A stretch of DNA of 8,119 bases from an uncultured Rubritalea sp. (lineage in GTDB: Bacteria; Verrucomicrobiota; Verrucomicrobiia; Verrucomicrobiales; Akkermansiaceae), in NCBI GenBank assembly GCA_937951395.1, contig CALFBV010000190.1:1-8119 (forward strand), read 5' to 3'. This document shows positions 1 to 6,248 of this stretch, piece by piece. The notes under the pieces were generated by a model. The model saw only the letters and a list, made by a program, of their open reading frames with translations, ran no database searches and was not told where the DNA came from. Made by a program: the position numbers and the translations under genes. How positions within the stretch are numbered: the stretch's first letter is position 1; each line of letters starts with the position of its first letter.

Positions 1-224
1 AGTAAACGGTTTGATTTTAAGTAATTGAGTATTTTCGCTGTGAGGGTGAAAGGTGGTGTCATATTGTGATGGTATCATAGTAAGGAAGCATGAAGAGCAA
101 AGCTCAACAAGGCTAAGGCTCTGCCTAGTTAGATCGTCCTAGGTATTATCTCTGTAAAGTTGTCTTGTGTGTTGAATGGTTTGCTGGTAGATTCAGCTTT
201 CAATATTTAATTTTTATATTTCAA
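1..224. other. Upstream intergenic region, no gene recognised
   Basis: No convincing coding region starts here. Two plus-strand frames stop within the first 30 bases, so the tail of a gene lying further left cannot be excluded. Visible small structures are a tandem AAGGCT-AAGGCT at 109-120 and a 5-bp inverted repeat CCTAG/CTAGG (124-128 and 139-143) directly before an AT-rich TATTAT at 144-149, which could be a -10 element. I see no matching -35 hexamer, so no promoter is claimed. The hemL promoter must lie here or further left. Confidence 0.5.
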
Positions 225-1508
225 ATGACCGGACCTATTTCAAAGAAGCTGTTTGCTAAGGCAAAAGAAATCATACCAGGCGGGGTGAATTCTCCTGTTA
301 GAGCGTTTAAAAACGTAGATGGAGACCCCTTTTTTGTCAGAAAGGCTCATGGGAGTCGGATCACTGATGTGGATGGTAAGACTTATATAGACTACATAGG
401 GACATGGGGGCCTGCTATTCTTGGGCATGCACCTATCGTAATCACGCAGACTATTCATGAGGTGGCTAAGGATGGCGTTTCTTTTGGAGCACCTAATCCA
501 TGGGAAATAGAAATGGCTCAGACGATTGTGGACTGGGTTCCTAGCGTAGAAAAAGTGCGCATGGTGAACTCTGGCACAGAGGCGACTATGTCTGCTATCC
601 GTCTAGCACGTGGCTATACAGGACGCGATAAGGTACTTAAATTTGAAGGCTGCTATCATGGGCATGTGGATCATCTGTTAGTCTCAGCAGGCTCAGGTGC
701 TCTGACGCATGGCGAGCCGGACAGCGCTGGAGTTCCTGCAGATTTTGCGAAGCATACGATTACGGTTCCTTTTAATAAACCTGAGGCTGTTGAAGCGGTT
801 TTTAAGGAAATAGGGGATCAAGTGGCAGCGATTATTTTAGAACCTATCCCAGCTAATGCGGGACTCATCATGCCTAAGGAAGGCTTCTTAGCATTTCTCA
901 GAGAAATCGCCACCCGCTACGGTGCTGTGCTGATTTTTGACGAAGTAATGACTGGCTTCCGCGTTGCGCGTGGTGGTGTGCAGGAGCTAGTAGGAGTAAC
1001 CCCAGACCTTACCTGTATGGGAAAGGTAATCGGTGGTGGGCTGCCGGTAGGAGCCTTTGGAGGTAAGGCGGAAATCATGGATTTCTTAGCCCCTATCGGC
1101 CCAGTATACCAAGCGGGAACACTTAGTGGAAATCCTCTAGCGATGGCCGCAGGACTACGCCAACTCAGGGAACTGGAGAAAGCGAAGGGCTGGGATCATC
1201 TAGAGGTTTTAGGTGCGAGGCTTGAAGCTGGACTCAGAGCGTTACTGAAAGAAAATGGTTTAAACTATACATTAAATCGGGTAGGATCAATGTTCTGTCT
1301 CTTCTTCACGGATAAGGAAATCATCAACATGGATGATGTCCAAGGTGCTGATATGGAGGCCTTCAAGAGATTTTTCTGGGCGCTATTAGACGAGGGAGTT
1401 TACTTCGCACCTAGCCCGTATGAGACAGGATTTATCAGTATGGCGCATAGCTTTGGCGATATTGACGACACGCTTGATGCGGTTGGGAAGGCTATGAAAT
1501 TTATTTAA
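225..1508 (+). CDS. hemL: Glutamate-1-semialdehyde 2,1-aminomutase (HemL)
   Basis: Cytoplasmic PLP enzyme that converts glutamate-1-semialdehyde to 5-aminolevulinate, the last step of the C5 route to haem and other tetrapyrroles. The 427-residue product has the usual HemL length. Visible signatures are the N-terminal IIPGGVNSPVRAF (16-28), the cofactor-binding MVNSGTEATMSAIRLARG (113-130), YHGH (144-147), FDEVMTGFR (238-246) and the Schiff-base lysine K267 in MGKVIGGGLPVGAFGG. The C-terminal APSPYETGFIS is also typical. The frame stays open back to an ATG at 165, but those 20 extra hydrophobic residues are not HemL-like, whereas MTGPISKKLFAKAKEIIPGG matches the normal N-terminus, so I place the start at 225. 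No Shine-Dalgarno sequence precedes it; the upstream bases are AT-rich. A small gene follows after 18 nt and is probably co-transcribed. Confidence 0.97.
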   Translation: MTGPISKKLFAKAKEIIPGGVNSPVRAFKNVDGDPFFVRKAHGSRITDVDGKTYIDYIGTWGPAILGHAPIVITQTIHEVAKDGVSFGAPNPWEIEMAQTIVDWVPSVEKVRMVNSGTEATMSAIRLARGYTGRDKVLKFEGCYHGHVDHLLVSAGSGALTHGEPDSAGVPADFAKHTITVPFNKPEAVEAVFKEIGDQVAAIILEPIPANAGLIMPKEGFLAFLREIATRYGAVLIFDEVMTGFRVARGGVQELVGVTPDLTCMGKVIGGGLPVGAFGGKAEIMDFLAPIGPVYQAGTLSGNPLAMAAGLRQLRELEKAKGWDHLEVLGARLEAGLRALLKENGLNYTLNRVGSMFCLFFTDKEIINMDDVQGADMEAFKRFFWALLDEGVYFAPSPYETGFISMAHSFGDIDDTLDAVGKAMKFI

Positions 1509-1526
1509 CATTAAATCAAAAAAATT

Positions 1527-1820
1527 ATGAGAGCAAAAGATATGATCATAGCGGTGGAGACTGCTAATAAACCGATCTTCACTAATGAGACGGAACGTTG
1601 CCTTTATTTGGTAGGTATTGGCAAATGGGAGGATGCACATGAATTTGTAGAAAAGTTACCTGAGCCAGGAGCCTCATGGATTCACGCGATGATGCACCGT
1701 GAAGAGGGTGATAAGTCAAATGCAAGATATTGGTATCTGAAGGCTGATAAGCGCATTCCTAAGGAGACTGTTAGTATGATGGATGAGTGGAAAGAGATCG
1801 TAAAAGAGCTTCTTACCTAG
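1527..1820 (+). CDS. Conserved 97-residue protein of unknown function
   Basis: Small, soluble, slightly acidic protein without signal peptide or membrane segment. Residues 51-73 carry a distinctive block rich in Trp, His and Tyr (WIHAMMHREEGDKSNARYWY, then LKA), preceded by KWEDAHEFVEKL. I recall this block (WxHAyLHRxEGDxxNAxYWYxxA) from short hypothetical proteins in several bacterial phyla, so I treat it as a real conserved family, but I know no function for it. The helical, TPR/Sel1-like spacing (a small residue-rich helix ending in YWYLKA) suggests a single helical-repeat unit; that is inference. It lies 18 nt behind hemL on the same strand, which supports co-transcription. An alternative ATG at codon 6 cannot be ruled out, and neither start has a Shine-Dalgarno sequence. 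The stop codon TAG overlaps the end of the convergent kinase gene. Confidence 0.85.
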   Translation: MRAKDMIIAVETANKPIFTNETERCLYLVGIGKWEDAHEFVEKLPEPGASWIHAMMHREEGDKSNARYWYLKADKRIPKETVSMMDEWKEIVKELLT

Positions 1821-1825
1821 GTAAG
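1812..1825. repeat. Perfect 14-bp palindrome over two converging stop codons
   Basis: CTTACCTAGGTAAG is its own reverse complement. The plus-strand gene ends with the TAG at its centre (1818-1820), and the minus-strand kinase gene ends with TAA at 1815-1813. The coding regions therefore overlap by 8 bp. As RNA it can form only a 5-bp stem with a 4-nt loop and no U-tract follows on either strand, so it is not a strong intrinsic terminator. Confidence 0.6.
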
Positions 1826-3756
1826 CTAAGTTGGAAACACGCACCTTTAGTTTTGCTGTTTTTCGCTATGGTGAGATCTCCGCGCATGGCTTTGGCTAGG
1901 CGTTTGCAGAGGGCTAGGCCGAGACCTACACCGGGTTTTGTGTGTGCCGCTTCTTTGGCGGATTTGTGGAATGGCTTGAAGAGGCGCTTCTGTTCTGAGC
2001 GAGCTATTCCGTCGCCTTGGTCACAGACTTGGATGTTTATTTTCTTATTTTTTACTTCCGCTAGTAAGGTGATTTCTTTTCCGTGTTTTTCAGAGGAAGC
2101 ATATTTACAGGCATTGTCTACGAGGTTGAAGATGATCTGCTCCACAGCGGTGATGTCTATTCGTAGTGCCTCATCAGATGAGCTGTCAGAGAAGACGGTA
2201 TTGACGAACATTTCATCCTCCTTTGCGCGCTCGTTGAGGCGTGGTTCGATGCGCTGGATGAATTCGTAGAGCGAGATGCTTTCCACCTTGGCCTTAGCGC
2301 TGCCTTTCTCAATCTGAGAGTAGGAGAGTACATTTTCGACTAAATGAGTGAGTCGCTCTGACTCGTGCTTGAGGGTGGTGAGGTAGTTTTGCTGTTTTTC
2401 CCTATCGGTCACCATTCCAGATGATAGTAGATCTGAGTAGAGTCTGAATGTAGTGAGTGGGGTCCTGAGCTCATGGGTGACTGAGGAAACGAATGCAGCT
2501 CTTCTCTCAGACATTTTCAAGACGCTCTTTAGCATGAAATAGCAGGCAATAATGGCTAAGATGGCACCGAGCCAGGCTAGGCCAATAGGACTATAAATGT
2601 AGTCGGTGTGGCTGGCAGTTACTAGAGTGAGATCATTGTGGATGAGTTGTAGAGGTAAGCTCAGCATGGTTGTCTCATCACCCTTCGCTTTGTGTCCCTT
2701 GAGTAGACCTACGATGTCTTGATCTATGGGGACTAACTTAGCGTGGGGGAAGAGGTCATGAATTTCTTTCAGCAGTTTTTCTATAAGAATGGTCTTATTG
2801 ATCCAGACCCCCTGTACACTGTCACTGCTGGGTTCACTGACTTTTCTTACGAGCATGAGCTCTCCTTCGAGCCAGAGTGGGCTGAAGGGAGTAGAGAAAG
2901 GTTCTTCTTGTTTATGAAAAAACTCTGAATTGCTGTTAGGTTCTGTATGTTTAGTAAGCTTAGGGGGAAGCTTTTCTTTGGTTTGATTGATGTTGTTAGC
3001 CCATTCAGTGGTTCGCTTGTTACTAGAGATTCTGGTGACTGCTTTTTGGCGGCTGTCTTTATCAGCTAAGGTGAGCTTTTGTTGTTCGCCTGGCGCATTC
3101 AGCGATTGGTCGATTGCTCCTTGGCTCTTGGTGTTCTGAGAATAGCTATTGTAACTAAAATCTTGTTTCTGCACGGGAGGGAGCTCAGGTTTCTGAGATG
3201 CTCCCCAGTTATTGAGCGAGACATGAGCCGCGGCGCAGGTCAGAGAGATATTGTCACAGTTCGGCAGGAGAGAGGCTGCAGCGTCTGTAGTTTTTGCGGA
3301 TAGTATGCCTTTGAGCTGATCTAGTTGTATTACGTTTTCCCGGTTAAATGCTGGATCAATGCTGTTTCCAATTAGGTATTTTTCTCCATAGACTTGAGGG
3401 GAGTTTACGGTGTGTTTTTTACTAGGTTCCAGACTCCAGTAGAGATTCGCTGTCTCAGGCGTCTGGTAATAAAATGGATTTACATTTCTAGTCAGAGCCG
3501 GGTCAGGGTGTTTGATCAGTTCTGGATTTTTAAATTCATAGATAGAGCGGTCGTCCTCGTCAGCAATGATTGATGCAGCGAGGGTGTCTAAGCGCCACAT
3601 GGCGAGTCTGATGCGGCCCTCTCGGTGGGCGTCCACTATCTGTTGTGAGTGCTGGACGTCTTTCTGGATCATCCCGTTAGTGATGACCCCAAAGGCGGTA
3701 AGTACAATGATCACGCAGAGTGCTGCGATGATCCAGATAGTGGATGTTTTATTCAT
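1813..3756 (-). CDS. Membrane-bound sensor histidine kinase, two-component system
   Basis: Inner-membrane sensor kinase of 647 residues, partner of the response regulator encoded 16 nt upstream. Order of parts: membrane segment (about 7-27), extracytoplasmic region (about 30-388), second membrane segment (about 389-410), HisKA with H428 in SSVTHELRTPLT, then an HATPase domain with the N-box IIFNLVDNACKYA (541-553), G1 CDQGDGIA (578-585), F-box LFKPFHKS and G2 GVGLGLALCKRL (609-620). All key kinase residues are present. Only about 17 residues separate the second membrane segment from the phospho-accepting His, so there is no HAMP or PAS domain. The outer region has an N-terminal part with RLAMWRLDTLAASIIADED, a polar Q/N/K/S-rich linker (about 184-290), and a second folded part beginning SPLWLEGELMLVRKV. 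This layout resembles PhoR-like kinases of planctomycetes and verrucomicrobia as I remember them. The signal sensed is unknown. Confidence 0.95.
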   Translation of the reverse strand: MNKTSTIWIIAALCVIIVLTAFGVITNGMIQKDVQHSQQIVDAHREGRIRLAMWRLDTLAASIIADEDDRSIYEFKNPELIKHPDPALTRNVNPFYYQTPETANLYWSLEPSKKHTVNSPQVYGEKYLIGNSIDPAFNRENVIQLDQLKGILSAKTTDAAASLLPNCDNISLTCAAAHVSLNNWGASQKPELPPVQKQDFSYNSYSQNTKSQGAIDQSLNAPGEQQKLTLADKDSRQKAVTRISSNKRTTEWANNINQTKEKLPPKLTKHTEPNSNSEFFHKQEEPFSTPFSPLWLEGELMLVRKVSEPSSDSVQGVWINKTILIEKLLKEIHDLFPHAKLVPIDQDIVGLLKGHKAKGDETTMLSLPLQLIHNDLTLVTASHTDYIYSPIGLAWLGAILAIIACYFMLKSVLKMSERRAAFVSSVTHELRTPLTTFRLYSDLLSSGMVTDREKQQNYLTTLKHESERLTHLVENVLSYSQIEKGSAKAKVESISLYEFIQRIEPRLNERAKEDEMFVNTVFSDSSSDEALRIDITAVEQIIFNLVDNACKYASSEKHGKEITLLAEVKNKKINIQVCDQGDGIARSEQKRLFKPFHKSAKEAAHTKPGVGLGLALCKRLAKAMRGDLTIAKNSKTKGACFQLSLPR

Positions 3757-3772
3757 TTCTTTAGCTTAAGAC

Positions 3773-4462
3773 TTATGAGGCGATCATGTATCCCTTGCCG
3801 CGGACGGTTTGAAGGATGCTTTGATTTTCGTCTTTAAGTTTATTTCTGAGGTGAGCTACGTGCATGTCAATGGTGCGGGTAGAGATGCCTTTAGGATCTA
3901 GATTCCAGACCTGTCTGAGTATTTCATCTCTAGCTATTGCTCTGCCTGAGTTTGAAACGAGGTAGAGAAGCAGCTCAGATTCTTTGTCTGAGAGCTCTTC
4001 CTTCGTGTTATCTTCTGAGTAGAGAATTTCTCTCCGTGAGAAGCTGCATGTGCCACTAGAGAAGTGAAATTCTTCCACTCTCGGGGCTCGTTCATTGGAC
4101 CGGCGTAGCACGGCATCCACTCTGGCGAGCAGCTCGCGCACACTGAATGGCTTCACGACGTAATCATCCGCGCCCATTTTCAGGCCTTGGACTCGGTCCG
4201 CCTCTTCTCCGCGAGCAGAGAGGATGATGACGGGTTGTCCTGGTCGATTACGCTTGAGCGCCTCTAGGACTTCGAAGCCACTATGATGTGGCATTACTAA
4301 ATCCAGTAATAATAAATCATACTGGGTGGACAAGGCGTAGTTCATGGCCTGCCTTCCATCCGCGGCTGCCATCACGTGGTAGCCTGAGAATGTTAGAGCA
4401 TCGACCACTCCCTGCCTTACAGCTGGGTCGTCTTCTGCGACTAGGATTGTAGTTGTATTCAT
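3773..4462 (-). CDS. OmpR/PhoB-family response regulator
   Basis: DNA-binding response regulator of 229 residues, a full-length two-domain member of the family. The receiver domain (1-121) has the acidic pair D11/D12 in LVAEDDPAVR, phospho-acceptor D54 in LLLDLVMPHHSG, S82 in ILSARGEEADR and K104 in DDYVVKPFSVREL. The winged-helix output domain (about 155-228) has LSDKESELLLYLVSNSGRAI, the recognition-helix region STRTIDMHVAHLRNKL and the wing TVRGKGYMI, all characteristic of the OmpR/PhoB class. It is the first gene of an operon with the histidine kinase (16-nt gap), which presumably phosphorylates D54. No phosphate-transport genes are nearby, so a PhoB assignment would go beyond the evidence. 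A TTTACA direct repeat 38 nt upstream of the start could be its own binding site. No Shine-Dalgarno sequence is seen before the ATG. Confidence 0.96.
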   Translation of the reverse strand: MNTTTILVAEDDPAVRQGVVDALTFSGYHVMAAADGRQAMNYALSTQYDLLLLDLVMPHHSGFEVLEALKRNRPGQPVIILSARGEEADRVQGLKMGADDYVVKPFSVRELLARVDAVLRRSNERAPRVEEFHFSSGTCSFSRREILYSEDNTKEELSDKESELLLYLVSNSGRAIARDEILRQVWNLDPKGISTRTIDMHVAHLRNKLKDENQSILQTVRGKGYMIAS

Positions 4463-4500
4463 GGTGTAACACTACCATAGACAGAAAACAGAGTCCACTT

Positions 4501-4517
4501 TGTAAAGAGCATGTAAA
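4501..4517 (-). promoter_or_regulatory. Candidate PhoB/PhoP-type operator (TTTACA-N5-TTTACA)
   Basis: Read on the minus strand, two identical TTTACA hexamers are separated by TGCTC, giving an 11-bp period. OmpR/PhoB-family regulators typically bind direct repeats of this period; the Bacillus subtilis PhoP box, TT(A/C/T)ACA repeated about 5 bp apart, is matched exactly. The repeat lies 38-55 nt upstream of the regulator's start codon, a suitable place for autoregulation. A weak -10 candidate, TATGGT, is at 4479-4474, but its spacing from the repeat (21 nt) is not ideal. Binding by this regulator is inferred. Confidence 0.4.
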
Positions 4518-4548
4518 ATGAGCTATTTTTTGTCTCTGCATTTAAACC

Positions 4549-4584
4549 AAAAAATCCCTTGATACTATGATAGCAACAAGGGAT
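4549..4584 (-). terminator. Intrinsic terminator downstream of the yegP-like gene
   Basis: On the minus strand, ATCCCTTG (4584-4577) pairs perfectly with CAAGGGAT (4561-4554) across a 15-nt loop and is followed by a run of T (the A-run 4549-4554 on the plus strand). It lies about 55 nt beyond the yegP-like stop codon and upstream of the response regulator. It would therefore separate the two transcription units. The loop is rather long, but stem plus U-tract is convincing. Confidence 0.75.
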
Positions 4585-4638
4585 GGATGATCGGTGAGGA
4601 TGTTTAGCCGATTGTAAAACCGAGCGATTTATTGCTTA

Positions 4639-4965
4639 TTAGCAAAGAGCTTTGATGCGAGAGTCTGCAATGTTATTACCTACTGACATGATGCCATTCT
4701 TAAGGCCACTTTCAGACTTGTACATCTGACTCTGTGCGATGATTTGTCCATTGGATGACCTTAAGACGAAATATTTTCTGCCATCTGACGCTTCTTTGAC
4801 TTCGTAGCGGCTCTCGTCTGCTCCATTTTTAAGCACAGATTCTACGCCATTTTCGCAACTTGCTTTGTCCTTATAGGCCTGCCCGCTTAGGACGACTTGT
4901 CCATTCGCCGCTTTTAGTCTGTAGTGGAATTGTTTAGTTTTTTCGCTTTGATAAATTTCAAACAT
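4639..4965 (-). CDS. YegP/DUF1508 family protein
   Basis: Small soluble protein of 108 residues, the usual length for two-repeat YegP-type proteins. It is built from two copies of the DUF1508 unit: residues 13-50 (FHYRLKAANGQVVLSGQAY then NGVESVLKNGAD) and 64-101 (KYFVLRSSNGQIIAQSQMY then NGIMSVGNNIAD). Each unit is a short beta-sheet plus helix ending in an NGI/V-SV motif. The biochemical role of the family is not established to my knowledge. The gene stands alone: it is about 110 nt from the upstream dehydrogenase gene and is followed by an intrinsic terminator. Its leader contains a nested stem-loop ending 2 nt before the ATG, which hints at post-transcriptional control. No Shine-Dalgarno sequence is present. 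Cys37 and the terminal Cys108 are unusual extras of unknown meaning. Confidence 0.93.
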   Translation of the reverse strand: MFEIYQSEKTKQFHYRLKAANGQVVLSGQAYKDKASCENGVESVLKNGADESRYEVKEASDGRKYFVLRSSNGQIIAQSQMYKSESGLKNGIMSVGNNIADSRIKALC

Positions 4966-4967
4966 AG

Positions 4968-5039
4968 TAATTTCATTGTTGTTGTTTCAGGTAAGCGCGA
5001 CGGGCACTTACCATACAGCCCTTTAGACCAATGAAATTA
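4968..5039 (-). promoter_or_regulatory. Nested stem-loop in the 5' leader of the yegP-like gene
   Basis: An 11-bp perfect inverted repeat (TAATTTCATTG at 4968-4978, CAATGAAATTA at 5029-5039) encloses a second hairpin at 4990-5012. In minus-strand RNA the inner hairpin is a continuous 9-bp stem, GGUAAGUGC/GCGCUUACC, with loop CCGUC. It includes one U-G pair that would be a C-A mismatch in plus-strand RNA, so the fold favours a minus-strand transcript, as expected for a yegP leader. The outer stem ends 2 nt before the AUG and could hide the initiation site. GGGC (5021-5018 region) can alternatively pair with GCCC in the inner stem, which would allow two competing folds. I do not recognise it as a known riboswitch class. 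Confidence 0.5.
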
Positions 5040-5074
5040 GAATTTTGTCACTAGAAACGCTATTTTCAGCTATT

Positions 5075-6229
5075 TTATTCCACTATCGCATAGATATCTC
5101 CCTGATGGCTAACGATGTAAAGCTCTCCTTGCGGGTCGGTCCCAAAGGAGGATATATGGGTGATAGGGCGTCCACGATAGGCGAAATAGTTAGTCCACTC
5201 CTTTTCAGAAGTGATTTCACTCCCATCATAAGTAATACTCCAGATCTTAGGTTTCACCCAGTCTGCGAAGAAATAATGGCCGTAGATAGATTTGATTTTT
5301 CCACGGTAAACATAGCCACCAGTGATGGATTTTCCTACCGCGTGGTCGTATTCAAAAATGGGGTCGATAGCTGCATCTGGTTTATCACCACCTATTTTTT
5401 CTTTTGGAGTCGTATGTGTAGCTTCACGTGTTCTCCAGCCAAAGTCTGCTCCGCGGAGTGTCCCGTATTCAACGGCATTGATCTCTTCCCAGTGGTTTTG
5501 ACCTACGTCTGCAAGGTAGAGTATGTTGGATTCCATATCCCAGCTACAGCGCCATGGATTGCGCAGTCCATAGGCATAGATCTCATCACGGCTATCTGGC
5601 TCTGAGATAAATGGATTGTCTTCCGGGATTACGTAGCCTTGCTCACCTGAGACATCGATACGTAGAAGTTTTCCTAGGAGCTGAGTCTTGTCTTGAGCAC
5701 GTTGTTTAGGGTCATTTCCACTCCCTCCATCACCGAGTCCTATAAAGAGGAGGCCTCTAGGCCCAAACCCGATCCAGCCACCATTGTGATTTCTGAAGTC
5801 TTGGGGGACAGAGAGTAGCTTTTCTTCGGTTGCTCCATTTCCATTTATAGGTAGGGTGAAACGCGAGACTTGGGTGTCTCCTACCGTGTCCGTGTAGTAG
5901 AGATAAAATCGGCGGTCAGCCTTGTAGTTAGGTGAGAAAGCCATGCCTAGCAGACCTTGCTCGTTCATCTTGATGTGGATTTGATTTCGGATGTCGAGAA
6001 ATGGACGCGGTAAGACTTTCTTAGTCTTGCGATCATAGATCATGATGCGTCCTGCTTTTTCTAAAATGTAGAGTGCATCTGTAGATCCAGCCGGAGCTGT
6101 GAGGAAGACGGGGTTGTTGAGACAATCAATGATTTTCTCAGCACGAGGTAGTGCCTGAGCAGTCACCGTGAGCTGGAGAAGGGTGAAAATGATAAGTCTA
6201 AGGATAGACGTAGAGGTAAGTTTATTCAT
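5075..6229 (-). CDS. Exported PQQ-dependent sugar dehydrogenase-like beta-propeller (glucose/sorbosone dehydrogenase family)
   Basis: The product has 384 residues and a signal peptide (positively charged start, hydrophobic 9-22, likely cleavage after AQA at residue 26), so it acts in the periplasm or outside the cell. The rest is a six-bladed propeller of the soluble glucose/sorbosone dehydrogenase and aldose dehydrogenase (YliI-like) type. Visible hallmarks are EQGLLGMAFSPNY (90-102), the catalytic His region NHNGGWIGFGPRG with H148, GLGDGGSGNDP (164-174, metal/cofactor loop), GLRNPWRCSWD (221-231, with the PQQ-contact Arg), DVGQNHWEEIN (241-251) and SITGGYVYRG (301-310). Length fits the family, and residues expected for PQQ binding appear present, but substrate cannot be predicted. 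No PQQ synthesis genes are in view. It starts 19 nt after the sigma factor gene and is probably in the same operon. The ATG has no Shine-Dalgarno sequence. Confidence 0.92.
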   Translation of the reverse strand: MNKLTSTSILRLIIFTLLQLTVTAQALPRAEKIIDCLNNPVFLTAPAGSTDALYILEKAGRIMIYDRKTKKVLPRPFLDIRNQIHIKMNEQGLLGMAFSPNYKADRRFYLYYTDTVGDTQVSRFTLPINGNGATEEKLLSVPQDFRNHNGGWIGFGPRGLLFIGLGDGGSGNDPKQRAQDKTQLLGKLLRIDVSGEQGYVIPEDNPFISEPDSRDEIYAYGLRNPWRCSWDMESNILYLADVGQNHWEEINAVEYGTLRGADFGWRTREATHTTPKEKIGGDKPDAAIDPIFEYDHAVGKSITGGYVYRGKIKSIYGHYFFADWVKPKIWSITYDGSEITSEKEWTNYFAYRGRPITHISSFGTDPQGELYIVSHQGDIYAIVE

Positions 6230-6248
6230 TGATGAGAATCGAGGTGAG

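Noticed and set aside
165..224. Upstream extension of hemL to ATG 165
   Set aside because: The 20 added residues are hydrophobic and not HemL-like; the family start fits ATG 225.
1503..1516. ATTTAA-CA-TTAAAT dyad at the hemL stop codon
   Set aside because: All-AT stem with a 2-nt loop cannot form a stable hairpin; the downstream gene is only 18 nt away.
1787..2269. Open frame of 160 codons on the plus strand
   Set aside because: It is antisense to the kinase HATPase domain, whose motifs are intact; the Arg/Ser-rich product resembles nothing.
3773..4462. Naming the regulator PhoB and the kinase PhoR
   Set aside because: No pst/phoU or phosphatase genes are nearby, and class membership alone does not show phosphate sensing.
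4968..5039. The yegP leader as a MITE-like mobile element with 11-bp terminal repeats
   Set aside because: No flanking target-site duplication is visible and the strand-biased pairing of the inner stem favours an RNA role; only a genome search for other copies could revive this.
5045..5605. Open frame of 186 codons on the plus strand
   Set aside because: It is antisense to the conserved dehydrogenase-like gene, has no recognisable domain and an odd Cys/Phe-rich composition; a shadow of the real gene.
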